Shown here in pieces: positions 11,986 to 24,264 of a DNA stretch of 64,000 nucleotides; within the stretch, counting starts at the first letter, position 1, and each line of letters begins with the position of its first letter. The notes beneath the pieces are model-generated. The model worked only from the letters and a program-made list of their open reading frames with translations, was not told the DNA's origin and made no database searches. A program made the position numbers and the translations under genes. Source of the DNA: Hsuehochloa calcarea (taxonomy: Eukaryota; Streptophyta; Magnoliopsida; Poales; Poaceae); NCBI GenBank assembly GCA_036346395.1, contig CM070604.1, positions 4,015,904-4,079,903 of the forward strand, written 5' to 3'.

Positions 11986-14928
11986 GAGAAGGCTACTTAA
12001 TTTGGGCTTTTCTTCGCCTGGGCGCAAATGGAACGGCTTGCCGCGCGCTTGCGTAGGAGGGCGGCTACCACCTGTGATGTGCGCGTGAGAATGCACAACT
12101 GCACATTGCTAGTTGCTGCCGTGTTTCCCTTGCTTCAGAAAAAAATGTTCAATTAACAGCTTAGTTAGTACTTAGTAGTAGTATGTATCACCATTCACCA
12201 ATGCTTCCAAGACAAAGCTGCCATGTGCCATATGTCAACGTGTTGGTGATGCACTCGTCCATTGCTCCGTTTGGATTTGTCTTTGCTTGCTGCCACTGCC
12301 GCCTCTAACTGCAGCACGGTATTATCTATCATGCGAACGTCCGTCCTTGTACCAGGTTTTTTTTACCAGTAAGGTTTTTTTTTTTAAACCCGGGAAGGGC
12401 GTAAAAATCAAACAAAATTCAAGTAAATTCGTTTTTTTAACAAAATTCAAGCAACCCAATTTTTTCAAACCCGGTTTGAATTCCTACCGGGCCGATAGAA
12501 CCGAAATCACCGATTTTCGGTTGAAATTTGGAACTCTTCCTTGTACAATGTTTCTTCACACCAGTTTGCGCCAAAGATTGCATTTCATTTAGAAGGTTAA
12601 TTGATCAAGATAATCATGCATTGATGCATGCGTGCCAAGGGATGCCCCAGCACAAGCTGCTCGCCAAGCTTCTTTACACTTTCAACTTTCTAGCCCTCTT
12701 CCTTTGTCTGCATGCATATGTACGATTCAGCTCCCCATTCATCCAGTAGTGCAGACTGCAGTGGTATGGATGGAAGCAGGGGAGGAAGAGACGGGCCACA
12801 TGCACGCACATTAAAGTGCCACCCAACGTGCAGGACAGGACATTCGTGGCATCCCCTGCACTGCACTTTCCCTTGCTCTCTGCTCTGGACTGCATCTTCT
12901 CGGTACCCTCCCATACTTCAGATTGCAGCAGCATGTACACTTTGCACTGCACAAAATGGTATGAGCATTCAGGATTGGAGAAGCAGCAAGGTGCAGCAGC
13001 AAACAACAATTCGGTGGGATATACCTGTTGCCATTTAAAGTGATGCTGCAAGGACAAGTGCAACAGTAGATGTATGGTTCACATCGTGTGTATAATGATG
13101 GTAGGCCATGCAAGGCCTAGTTGGAATCTGATCATGGAATTTGGCTACGCAGCTCCAAGTGATGCTGTTCCTGTCGATAAGGTCCTAAAAATTAGAGTAC
13201 TTAGGCCATGTCACTGCTTACCACATCGTTACGTTCTTGGCTCTTAAATCTTGATTCTTGGTTCTCGTCGCGCTCACCGACAGTCTAGGCTGATCGCTAC
13301 CGTTTGTCCTGACAAGCCAGATTCTTATTATAAAGGGTTGGTTTAGCATCATGATATTCTGATTATTTTGATGCATAGTGTTGCTGATAAATGCATGCAT
13401 AGATGATTAGATGTAAGATGAACAGCAACCATCCTTCATTTTTTTTCTCTCTCTCCCCAAATTTGACGTCACATTATTGTTTTCACGGGCTGGAAAGATA
13501 AGGTAGGTAAACATGGCTTTACAGAGGGAAAAGAGAGTGAACCCATCGAAAGGAAGCCTACATATTTCTTTCAGTTCTGAGGACGAGCTTTTGGAATTAC
13601 TTGTCACCGGAAAAAATTAATGACAGATTGACATTGCTATGGATTACACGCAATGCCAACCTATGAGGTACTTCTTTTTCCCTGATGAACAGCCTACAAG
13701 GTGCAATTAGCTCTCTAATTTCCTTTAATCTAGTTCAGGACCACTCTAGATATTTCCTGTCAAGAGGGGACAGAATCAGCTCAACATCTGATTAGTACTC
13801 CACATGGACCATGGTGAAGCAATGGGCATGCCCATCATCCACATTAGTGCAATGCTTTTGGCTAATGACTGGTACAACCATGGCACCAGCTGACCTGTCA
13901 AGTAAGGCACAATTCAGACTAACTAATCTTTTGCTCAAAGAAGTCTTCGTTGTTATCAATTTCAATACAAGTTGTCAGACAACGGTCTTGAAGGGACAAT
14001 TATTGAGGTATATATAAACTCATGCCTAAAGAAATTAGGGCTAATCAGACTTTCTTTTTTCTTTTGTTAATATTTGGGGATACCATATCTTGCCCTTTCC
14101 CCCCATTTTGGCGCTATGAACAAATAATGTGTGTACTTTGCAATGAGTAAATGGCACTGTCATCTTTAGAAACATTCCTCTTATTCGTCCTTTATATGAA
14201 CCAACATGCAAGTGCTTGCCAGTTAAATGCCATGATGAACAACCCTTCTACTTGGAAGTACAGAGGTATTTGAGATTTTGAGTGCAGAACAATAATGTTG
14301 TGATCTTCCAACTTTCCTTTGGTTGCAAACATGTTTCCCAACTCCCATGAAGACACCATACTCCATTTAATACATTCAGTACATCCTAGTACAGTTATAC
14401 AGATAGTACTATGTATTGGTCATTTTTTTGTAGAGGTAGCCAACTTCATACTCTCCCTTGGGTTCACATCCAGAGTCCAATCAGAGAGGTCAAGTCAAGT
14501 GGAAGTTCAATTTTGCTCTGCCTAGAAAATCATTTTTAAATTTAAGAAACACTTAAGAAAAGATGATCACATGAATAGAACTAGTCACCTAATTGAGCTC
14601 AGAACAATGCCGTAGCTCATAGTGACAAGCTGAAGGCCCTGTAAGCTGACCCGGCCAAAGTTTTTTAGATGTTAAGCTTACTGAAAATTGCAATTGCGTT
14701 GACAACTCTTTATCTGAAAAAATTGTGTTGAGAACTAGACTTTATAGAGGCTTATTTCTGAGCCTAATATTACATAGCAACACATGCACTCAACCGGTAG
14801 CCTACTTCTGCTTCTCTCTTCTAGGCTCACTTTGGTAGACTTGTAAGGTGTCACTCCGTTTCATATTCACCACTCACCAGCCCGTCCCTTTCATGCCTAG
14901 TATATGATGCCTGTGAGGATCACTTGCA
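11984..14928. other. Intergenic, no gene recognised
   Basis: No convincing gene. Around 12350-12540 there are short inverted stretches (ACCGAAATC / GATTTTCGGT) like remnants of hAT-type elements. Overlapping chance frames at 12.6-13.1 kb on both strands have no recognisable content, and 13.4-14.9 kb is AT-rich unique-looking sequence. Confidence 0.4.
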
Positions 14929-15142
14929 GGGCAAACAAGCTCAGATCGATAAAGAAATTAAGTGCAGGGACAGGTACTGTTATGATCTAACTTAGATCGT
15001 ATAGGTAAATACCGCCGAAAAGATGGCCGGACGGTGGGCAAACAAGCTCAGATCGATAAAGAAATTAAGTGCAGGGACAGGTACTGTTATGATCTAACTT
15101 AGATCGTATAGGTAAACACCGCCGAAAAGATGACCGGACGGT
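14929..15142. repeat. 107-bp tandem duplication
   Basis: Two nearly identical units start at 14929 and 15036 (GGGCAAACAAGCTCAGATCG). Each unit carries the left border sequence TGTTATGATC of the LTR element described next, so the duplication spans the junction of flank and LTR. Confidence 0.9.
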
Positions 15143-15345
15143 GGCGGCGGCCTTAGGGCAGAGAAGGGAGACTAAGACCGGGAATAACATTTATATTTTT
15201 TCTTGTTTAATGCCAACGATTACAATAGATCTCTTTATATAAAGAGTTCTTCTAACAATTATAGATAAAATCAATCTAAATGACGATCTTCCTAACTAGT
15301 AGATAATCTTCTCGGTTAGCTAATATCTATATAAGGAAACTAATA

Positions 15346-15348
<3 letters not shown>

Positions 15349-15400
<52 letters not shown>
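15349..15400. repeat. (TA)n tract
   Basis: About 26 TA units near the inner end of the left terminal segment. Confidence 0.95.
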
Positions 15401-15403
<3 letters not shown>

Positions 15404-16406
15404 GAAGTCAATCCCCTCCCAATCCTAGTGCTACAGTATCTAACAACTGTTCACACGGTATTGCTATAGTTCACGCTATGGTTTCCGCACCATAGCATTA
15501 CACCCCTCGTGGTGAGACAACTCGTCCTCGAGCTGTCAGGTGGCGGCCACGGGCTAAGACCTTCGCATCCACATGTCGACGAAAGGGCACGATGATGACG
15601 TCGCGTCATGTGAACGAGGAGCAACGAACCTCCAATGCACAACAACCCCTTGGTGTGGCTTGACATCACAGGAGTTGTCGGGGGCATGGACACCCAGCAT
15701 GGGGCAACAGCAACATCCTTCTAGCAACTTGATGCAACATTTGTAGGAGATATGTGACGACGTCGTTGACCCCCACATGGAAGCCGATATACTCCAGCGC
15801 ACCAATGGCACAACATTGGCCGACAACATGGTGAAGGTGCCCGCGAAACAACGACGATATCTTTCTTCATCGTTAATGGCACTAAGGGTGTAGGTTTTGG
15901 CAGCACCACGGTAGGTGTCAACAGGACCGCGGCTACCACGGCAGGCTCTGACAGGGCCATGGTAGGCGTCGGCAAGATCATGATTGTGACTGTCGTGCGG
16001 TGTGGTCCGGCAGCAACTGTTGTAGGGCCTACGCCGAGCAGACCATCTCCTGGTACGACAACGACTATCGCGGGGGCTGCGCCAAGCAAATCGTCGCTTG
16101 GTGTGATAGTCTCTGGTTTGCCCACCTTGAACTTCTAGTTGAAGATGATCGGTTGCGCCAAGATTTGCTTGAGCATGGCATCAATCTCCTTGGGACCGGA
16201 GCCATCGCTGCCTGCCATTGTGGTCGCATCGATTGGCTCTGATACTAAGTTGTTATGATCCTTATATTATAAGGGTAAACATCACTGAGAGGATAGCCGG
16301 GTGACGTCGGCCGTTAGAGGAGAGGGAAGACTATAGATTCAAGAGATGAATGTGATTGAGACTTAGACTATTGTGTTCTTCTTGTTTGCTTATGAATGAT
16401 GCGGCT

Positions 16407-16409
<3 letters not shown>

Positions 16410-16468
<59 letters not shown>
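16410..16468. repeat. (AT)n tract
   Basis: About 29 AT units at the equivalent place in the right terminal segment. Confidence 0.95.
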
Positions 16469-16471
<3 letters not shown>

Positions 16472-16699
16472 GTTAGCAACTAACAATATAAAAACTATCA
16501 TATCTAATGCAACCAATCAATTAAGGATAAAATAATATATATTTTCTAAATATGAAGATATGAATCTAATCATTCATAATATAAAGATACGCATCTAATT
16601 ATTTCTAATATGAAGATATGCATATAACTATTCCTAATATAAAAGAAATAATTAATCTAATTCGTTTAGGCATGGTTCGCGTGTGTGAACATATATGTG

Positions 16700-18689
16700 A
16701 ATAATGACTGTTCCTGCAAAGATCAGTAAGACTCAGCATAACATGCCCTTTTACGGGCAAATCCTTGGAAATGACCTTCATCTTTACATCCCTTTCAAAG
16801 GTATGTTGTCGATTGCACCTCTCACTTTCAGTTTCGGGACCCCTAATGATAGATGATAATAGAGAGATGTTCCGCAGTCAGAATTGCGGTAAACATCCAG
16901 TAGTTGTGAGTTGTGAGTTGTGACTAGTTAATCCAGATATTATTTTGTCTTTTAACCTTTGCAGCTAATCCAAAGATTCTCGATCTGTGATCGATTCTAT
17001 ACCTTTTTATTTTGGAATAATACAAGACAATCGCTGAATGTATGATCACGCTTATGACTAAGAATACAACTGAAAAGGGAAAAAGATATGCAAAAGGGTT
17101 AAAGTGATTGTTGAAGAGACCCCATCCATCCAACAGTTACCACGTCACTGGAAAAAGGTACTTTCAAAAACGAAACAAATGGGGGAAACACCAGATGATA
17201 ATTCCATTCAAGTTGTTAATGATATCACCAGCTTTGTTGAGGTTGGTATCTACGTACACACGCGCGTTTGTGCCTGACAACTGTTAGAAGATGATGATGT
17301 TCCTGAACTCTAGTACATGTACTGTAGCTGCACGCAGTTTTTCTTAGATGATTCAATACCGTTGTAGCTCTGTAAGGCGAGCAGTGGTTGCTACAGCCAA
17401 GAAAATTGGGAACCGAATCTGCAAAGTGACTGCGCGAACAGTACAAACGGGCACAATACTATAGCAAAACACTGCAGCGATTGCAGCGATAGTATCTGAC
17501 TTTACTAAAAGTAATTTTTTACCGTATTAGTGTACGAAGAGAGTGCTCAATGCCGTTGTAGTTGGTGCCTAAGTATCACCTAGTTACCAGAGAAGGCACC
17601 ATTCTAATGACAGATATGGTTCTTTATTACGTACTAAGTGGATTAGTTATGCACATGACGCCGATGGATTAATACTCTTGCAGCAGGTCTGACTGTGTAC
17701 ATGTGAGCAAAAGAAGACAGTGTGTCCCATCTTGCAGCAGGTATGACGAGACCGCAAAAAAATATATTCAGAGGCATTGTAGGTTGGTTGCGACGTTGCC
17801 ATCTACCGTTTTCGTAGAGCGCTATGCACATCCAATGAAACCTGCAGCAGCTGTTCCATGCGGCGTGCATGCGAGGGAGCAAAGTCAGAAACACGTACGC
17901 TCTTAATGCGTAGTTTGGTGCTTATTAAAGATCAACTCCGGCGCCTGCCTTTTGCCGCAGCTTACAACCGACGCATTGTTCACTGTTAATTCAGCCCTGT
18001 GTAAGAGCATCTGTAACAGTCCACGTCATTTGTTACTAAAAAGTTGTTATATCAGTATTTAAGTGATGTAGAGGAGAGAATGTAAGGTTATTTCTAGATG
18101 AAGAAATCAGTAAATTATTAATACCAAGACACAGGAAACAATCAAATACTCTATTGGAGATTCACTTGTTACTTAAAAATATGTTTTGTGAGTCTCATTG
18201 TCTACAAGTAAAATATCGATCAGATCATTTGTGCAGCCTAACTTCATTATTGATATGGTAAATAAGCAAAAACATGTAGGCTACAAATCAGTCTGGAAAT
18301 GCAGTGTCACCGCGGGATTGTAAGATTTCTAACGTATGGTTGGGGACTTGGGTTCTGTGGGCGTGCTAAATGAGTTATGAGAGAGTGAGAGCGTCGTTGG
18401 GCTTCTTTGTGGGAAAGGCGATGTGGGCAAAGTGGGCTGCTGCCGATGGGTCGGTAAGGACGGTTACGGGAATTTTTTAGGCCGAATTATTTCTTTCGGT
18501 CTCATATATTTCTAAATTAAATTAATCAAATTGGAAATAGAAACCGAACCTAATTGACCGAATAATATTTTGGTCGGTTTATTTGGCTCTACTAATATTA
18601 TACACAGTAATGTCACATGAAATATAATAAACGAAATACAGATATTGTAGTATAAAATATGATGCAATATGTGACTTCAACCGCTCAAT
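16700..18689. other. Intergenic, no gene recognised
   Basis: No family recognised in any frame. TAAGAGCATCTGTAACAG at about 18003 resembles the opening of common grass MITEs, and 18480-18590 has short CCGAAC / GGTCGGTTT inverted stretches of hAT type. Confidence 0.4.
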
Positions 18690-19185
18690 TAGGGCTGGAA
18701 AAAAAGCTCGAGACTCGCAAGCCTGGCTCGGCTCGTTACGGCTCGGCTCGGGCTCGTGAATTTTCAAGCCGAGACGAGCCGCTTGTTCAGCTCGCCAAAC
18801 AAACGAGCCAAGCTCGGTTCGGCTCGTGAGCCTAGTTTGGCTTGGTCCAGGCGAGTGCAGAGAGTGGAGGCGGTCACCGAGCTTGCTGTTCTTACGATTT
18901 CATTTGTTAGGAATAGGATGTGCTTGTTTAGGATGAACTTATGCAATGAGTCTTGTAACTATTGGATGAACTGAAGCAATGATATAAAATTTTGTAATGC
19001 ATTTTGGATGTATCGCTGTTCTGGAGCTTGGCTCGCGAGCTCAAATGAGCCGGCTCGAGCCTGATCACGAGTCGAGCCGAGCCACCTTTCTGGCTCGTTT
19101 CCGAAACGAACCGAGCCGAGCTGAACTTACTATTCATCCAAGCCAAAACGAGCCAAGCCAGACTCGCTTCTACCCGGCTCAACAT
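18690..19185. mobile_element. hAT-like non-autonomous element rich in GGCTCG
   Basis: It opens with TAGGGCTGGAAAAAAAGCTC, a typical start of grass hAT-derived elements. Dense subterminal GGCTCG/CGAGCC motifs follow at 18715-18850, then an AT-rich middle, then the same motif set in opposite orientation at 19025-19180. The right inverted end (GGGTAGAAGCGAGTCTGG on the minus strand) is degraded. About 500 bp and no transposase, so it depends on another element. An 8-bp target duplication was not identified. Confidence 0.6.
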
Positions 19186-19290
19186 TGCTTAAGAGACAGA
19201 CACAGACGTAACAATATAGAACTTAGTACCGAAGTGTTAGATTATCACTTTAGTGATTACGTTACGTAATTTCGCAAATAAATAATGATT

Positions 19291-19450
19291 TTAGAAATAG
19301 CATGAGTACTAATTAAACATATCCAGAAGATGAACTATGACTATAAGCAATGCGGATAATAGAGCCATAACTTTAGAAATAGCATGAGTACTAAACATGT
19401 CTAAAAGATGGACTATGACTATAAGCAATGCGAACAACCGAACGTATATG
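19291..19450. repeat. 82-bp tandem duplication
   Basis: Copies start at 19291 and 19373 (TTTAGAAATAGCATGAGTAC). Both contain GACTATGACTATAAGCAATGC-like text with a few substitutions and one 5-bp deletion. Confidence 0.85.
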
Positions 19451-20985
19451 TTCATACTGATAATTAGAAGTAAGTGCAGAGTACTAGATGTTACCGATGT
19501 GAAGCACAGAGTGTCACAGAGATGAAGAAGAGGACGTCGCCGATGAAGATGATGCCGATATAAACGATGCAGGGAATGGCGAGCAGTCGCGTACTTTCCC
19601 AAAAACTTGATTCACCCTCTCCTGTATAAGATCGCAAGGACGACGGTTTCAGAGACATACTCTCCCCACCACCGGTGCACGCCGGACGTAGGGACGGAGT
19701 AGCTCTTACAGCACAGCATTCTCGAGAACAGTTGAACTCTTGCTCGGATGTGTTTCGCGATGCAAAGACAAGCTAGGCAGAGGTTCTCGGTTAAAAGACC
19801 GCAGAAGGAAACCGCGCTCATTAATCGCAATTAAAGCTGCGTAATCAGAGCATTTCTTTCCATTCTAATAGGATTTCATGACAAAATAAAATTACAAAAG
19901 AAAGCTACGTCTGGACCCACAGCGTGGCGAGGCGAGGTGACCGAGCGCGTGTAGTCCTCCTTTCTCTTGCTTTACCAAGGCTAGACATGCTCCACCTTAA
20001 AAGGTGGTGTTTCTCTACCTTAGCTAGCAATTTCGGACTAAAATATTTTACTCGTAAAGAAGTGAGTCAAAGCCCTATTAATTCCAACACGGAGTTCACG
20101 AAAGTCACGTACCACATTTTATTCTACAAATGGGAGGTGCGTAAGTTACGACCTCGATATGGGGGCGTGGAATCATATATGAAAGATTGCACTCGCAATC
20201 ATAGGTGTCGTATGTTGGGCTATTTGGTCGTTTTGGTCTGCAAAACTTCGAAGCCGACCGAACACCGACAGACTGAATCGCATGCATTAGAAAACCGAAG
20301 CTGATTTTCCTAACTGACCGAGTTAGCTAAATTCGGTTTGTATGGTTCGGTTTTTCGGTTATGTAAACTTTCTTCTCACCCCTACCGTCGGGGCCGTCGT
20401 TGGGGTGAGTTGCGTAGAAGGACAGAGAGGGCTATGGAGAAGTGGAACTGAGCAGGGAAATACCTGCGGCGGCGGCTAGGTCAAGATGGGGGAGCGGAGG
20501 TGCAGGAAGCGAAAGCAGGGCACAGATCCACCGCCTGTCTGCCACCAGCCTAAAACGCAGACTTTACGCTACTTTACTGATGAATGTTGCTTCTTTACAC
20601 TAAGTTTCAGATTCAACATTCATAATTATGTTTTTGTTCTTTGTCATTGGTGTATGGAAGGAAGGGAATTACCATTGTTTTAGGTGCGGGTGTTGTATCA
20701 GAAATATAAGATATATAATACATTAATAGTGTTATACAGATGAAATTATTATTTTTGGTCGCAAGATTATTTTTCCTTCTGTGTAACATTGATGCGTATT
20801 CAGTAGCTATACTAATTTCTTGAATTGCTTGTTAATTTGGGTGCTAGTCTACTAGCATTGGATTCGATCATCAAATACTGTTTTCGTTGGGCACATGACG
20901 CGCCACAGGATCCAAGTTCTCTCGCGCCGCAGGGTCCAGCTCATCCGACGCCACCTTGTTTGTACCTAAGAAGTAGGGTCATTAC
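19451..20985. other. Intergenic, no gene recognised
   Basis: Chance frames only. 20230-20370 has CCGAAC, GACCGA and TTCGGTTT clusters like hAT element ends; 20390-20560 is GC-rich and could be a captured exon fragment, but no family is recognised. Confidence 0.35.
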
Positions 20986-21965
20986 TATATTAAAAAAAGC
21001 TATATTGAACGGTTTTTCATAATCGTATATGTTTTTCATAATCGTCTGTATTGCAATTATCATAGATAGTTTTACAAATACGGTCGTCAATGTTACTAGC
21101 GATGGCTAGAACTGTCCGTGATACATCATTATCACAGACAGTTCGTGATAATAACCGTTTGTGATAATAGCAGATATCACATATGGTTCTTAAATATATC
21201 CGTATTTCTTAACAAGAACTGTGTGTGATAATAGCAGATATCACATATGGTTATTAAATATAACCGTGTGTGATAATTCACAGATGGTTCTTAACAAGAA
21301 CCGTGTGTGATAATTTTGTATCACAAACGGTTTGTGGTTGGAAGTGTCTGCGATAATACCGCTTCGACTCCCGTGCATTGCGTCTCTTCGTCTCACACAA
21401 TAATTTTATTCATTCTTTTATAAAAATGATCATCCGCCACCAAAAATGAATCCCCGCACCGCTCCCTACTCTCCGTCTTTTCACCTCTCAAGCACAAAAC
21501 CTTGCACTGTTCACTCAAGCATAACATAACATTTTTTAGCATTAAATATCTGATCGTCCCGATTTGTCTATGAGATGCCGCTACTTTGAAGGAGGCGGAC
21601 GGCTTTAGGGCGTTTGGTGAAAGAATTAAATACCGTAGATTTTCAAGTGTACTTGTAGATATATTTATTATCGATGATCTAATATTAGTATTTGCTTCTA
21701 ATTATATGCACTATAATCTAGAGAGATCGATGACCAATTTATCATCCAAAGAGGTTATTGTCGGTTAAGATTTACAATAGAATAATGAGCAGTGATATAT
21801 CTTTAATCAGGCCTTCACAGACGACTACCACAAAAACTAATTGTGATATGTGGGATATCACAGAGGATTCTTTTTACCAACCGTCTGTAATTAGACATAT
21901 CATCACAGAAAACCGTCTGTGATGATGGTTTAGAACCGTCTATGATAACATTTTGTGTAGTAGTA
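20986..21965. mobile_element. CACTA-like element remnant with subterminal repeats
   Basis: Many copies of a 10-20-bp motif of the type ACCGTSTGTGATAA, TCACAGACGGTT and GGTTCTTAAATAT occur in both orientations (21040-21350 and 21815-21960), as in subterminal regions of grass CACTA (En/Spm) transposons. The right edge reads TTTTGTGTAGTAG, close to the reverse of a CACTACACAAAA end. No transposase is visible. It abuts the broken carboxylesterase. Confidence 0.55.
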
Positions 21966-22226
21966 GGTGGATCATAAAAATGCCTGAAATCCTGGCGTCG
22001 GCGTGTGCCAACCCCTCCACGACGGCCTGCATCTCCATGTGGTGCACAATGTTAGTGCATGTGCGCGACTGTCTGTGATGATGGTTTAGAATCGTCTATG
22101 ATAACATTTTATGCAGTAGTAGGTGGATCGTAAAAATGCCTGAAATCCTGGCGTCGGCGTGTGCCAACCCCTCCACGACGGCCTGCACCGCCATGTGGTG
22201 CACGATGTTGGTGCATGTGCTCTCGC
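21915..22226. repeat. 156-bp tandem duplication across a transposon/gene junction
   Basis: Units start at 21915 and 22071 (GTCTGTGATGATGGTTTAGA). Each contains the CACTA-like end plus about 95 bp of the carboxylesterase pseudogene. Differences are a few substitutions. Confidence 0.85.
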
Positions 22227-24188
22227 CGCCGAGGTAGAGGCGGCAGAAATTGGCTTGGTCGGTGAGCTACAGGCCACAGCTCGTCGCCAATGCTAGAAAG
22301 GGGAGACGCGACCCAAAAGAGCGCCTCCCACGAGTCGGCATAGGCAGCGGGGACAGGGTGCTTGGGCGCAAGGCGGTGCTCGATGGAGACGATAAGGACG
22401 TTGGAGAGAGCGACGAAGCTGTTGAAGTAAGTGTGGAAGGTCGGGTTGAAGGCGGAGCCAAGGCAGAACCCGCCGCCGTGGTAGTAGACGAGGACAGGGA
22501 GCTTGGCTACCAGGGCCTCGACCTTGAGGCGAGGAAGGTAGAGGCACGCGGAGACGTTAGGGGAGATGATGCGATCGCACGATGCTACGCCGGTGTTAGA
22601 ACACAACACCAGGATCCTACACACACATTTACCCGTGGACACACACTACACAGGAGAGACGAGGAACATAGACACACGAAGAGAATTTCCCAATACGAAC
22701 TCGACTTGCGTCGGATTTTCTCGTCTTTCTATTCCATCGCTCTCAATTTACTCAACATATTACTTGGCTTAAATAGCCTCACCCACACACGGTAGATCAA
22801 CAAGTGGCCCGGGTCTTATGCCACACACGGACTCCACTACTGGTCATGCGCGCGCACAGCTAACAAGAGACTTTCTCCACTAACCACTAACTTCATACAG
22901 CTATTCTCACGCATCACAAACTCCACTAACTAACAACTAGCACCTAATCTCATGCCACTTCTTAACGTGGCTTTGGCTAGCCCCCTGCATGCACACACGC
23001 ATGCAAGATGCAATAGCAATCAAGGTTAATATCCAACATTCCCCCCTAATCTTGATTGCTTATTCCTTTTGCCACGGGATGGACTAAGCCATCTTATCTT
23101 GTCGATCTTCTCCCCAGCAAGACACGAAGATAGCCACCAATGCCATCTTGTCCCGTTGGTTGTTGATGGCACGGCATCGCACCACCATCGCCTTGTAGCG
23201 GCCTCACGCGCCGTCGTTGTAGTAGCGGCCTCGCACCGCCGGCCGTCGTTGTCGGCATCACACCTACGCTTTCTCGCAGCGGCATCACACCTCCACGAAC
23301 ACGGCCTCACACCATGGTTCATGGCCGTCACCACGAGTGTGCCATCACAGCATCCTCTCGTTGCCACATCTTCGCCACTGGTGACGCAACTTGCCGGTGA
23401 CTCGCCACTTCTCCGCCCGTGACACAGCTCGACGGGGACGAAGACTCGGGCCTCGACACATGAGGTATAAACTTGCGCATGGGCGAGCATGGGTAATGCA
23501 GCCACACCACGGAACTCTCCTTCGCCGGTGCTCCTGACGTCGTCGCGTCGATGTTCACTTTGCTGCCTCCGCTACCCCGGTGATCACACACGTACCAAGC
23601 TCTGATACCAATTGTTAGAACACAACACCAGGATCCTACACACACATTTACCCGTGGACACACACTACACGGGAGAGACGAGGAACATAGACACACGAAG
23701 AGAATTTTCCAACACGAACTCGACTTGCGCCGGATTTTCTCTTGTCTTTACTCAACATATTACTTGGCTTAAATAGCCTCACCCACACACGGTAGATCAA
23801 CAAGTGGCCCAGGTCTTATGCCACACACGGACTCCACTACTGGTCATGCGCACACAGCTAACAAGAGACTTTCTCCACTAACCACTAACTTCATACAGCT
23901 ATTCTCACGCATCACAAACTCCACTAACTAACAACTAGCACCTAATCTCATGTCACTTCTCAACGTGGCTTTGGCTAGTCCCCCCTGCATGCACACACAC
24001 ACGCATGCAAAATGCTATAGCAATCAAGGTTAATATCCAACAGCCGGTGGCGACGTCGGTGGACGCGCCGACGAACTCAAAGCGAAGTAGCGCTCCACGC
24101 GGTGCATTTTTACAGACGCGGATGCTGGCTAGATGATCTCGTCATTGTTTGTGGTGGCCGGAGGGGCAGTGGGTGCCGCCGCGCCCAT
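22100..24188 (-). pseudogene. Carboxylesterase (CXE / GID1-like alpha/beta hydrolase) pseudogene, split by an LTR element
   Basis: Minus-strand sequence 24188-24043 and 22593-22100 reads as a plant CXE-type carboxylesterase. Recognisable are GASTDVATGVAS near the start, the oxyanion-hole motif HGGGF in LPVLVYYHGGGF, and EHRLAPKHPVPAAY. It is dead: a stop (TAG, 24131-24129) and frameshift follow about 20 codons from the ATG at 24188; a 1449-bp LTR element sits between 22594 and 24042; another frameshift follows FWVAS; and the nucleophile motif, normally GDSAG, is GESTC. The 3' half, with the catalytic Asp and His, is missing and replaced by CACTA-like sequence and a tandem duplication. The family hydrolyses small esters; GID1 relatives bind gibberellin. 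The mostly intact middle reading frame suggests inactivation was not very ancient. Confidence 0.85.
22594..24042 (-). mobile_element. Complete non-autonomous LTR retroelement (TRIM/SMART-like), 1449 bp
   Basis: Two direct LTRs, 22594-23038 (445 bp) and 23613-24042 (430 bp), both start TGTTAGAACACAACACCAGG and end TATCCAACA. The 5-bp target duplication GCCGG flanks both sides (22589-22593 and 24043-24047). On the minus strand the 5' LTR (23613-24042) is followed after two bases by TGGTATCAGAGCTTGG, a primer site for initiator tRNA-Met, and the 3' LTR is preceded by AGGGGGGAA, the polypurine tract. The 574-bp interior has no gag or pol domain, so it must have moved with proteins from another element. 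The LTRs differ by a few substitutions and short deletions. Confidence 0.93.
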
Positions 24189-24264
24189 CGCGTGGTGGAT
24201 ACTTGGGGTTGGGTTTAGGGAGATGAGAGGGATGTGTTAGACCAAAAATCAACGAACATCCTAA

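Larger units (their letters stand above)
14978..16690 (-). mobile_element. Non-autonomous LTR retroelement, minus orientation (probable)
   Basis: Two related terminal segments both begin TGTTATGATC (left 14978 and, in the duplicate unit, 15085; right 16251) and share the order GGTAAAC, GCCGRA/GAGG, GCCGG, GAC, TTCTTGTTT and a long TA tract. On the minus strand the right copy is followed by TTAGTATCAGAGCCAATC (reverse of 16230-16249), close to the initiator-tRNA-Met primer site TGGTATCAGAGC. Just outside the left copy the minus strand reads GGGAGGGG, suitable as polypurine tract. The inside (about 15410-16250) has only Val/Pro/Thr-rich chance frames and no gag or pol. The outer right border (about 16500-16690) and a target duplication were not established. 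Confidence 0.55.

Noticed and set aside
15721..16125. Val/Pro-rich frame within the non-autonomous element
   Set aside because: No gag, protease or polymerase motif; probably chance.
23026..23505. 159-codon minus frame inside the LTR element
   Set aside because: Lies in the gag-less interior, starts in the LTR and shows no domain.
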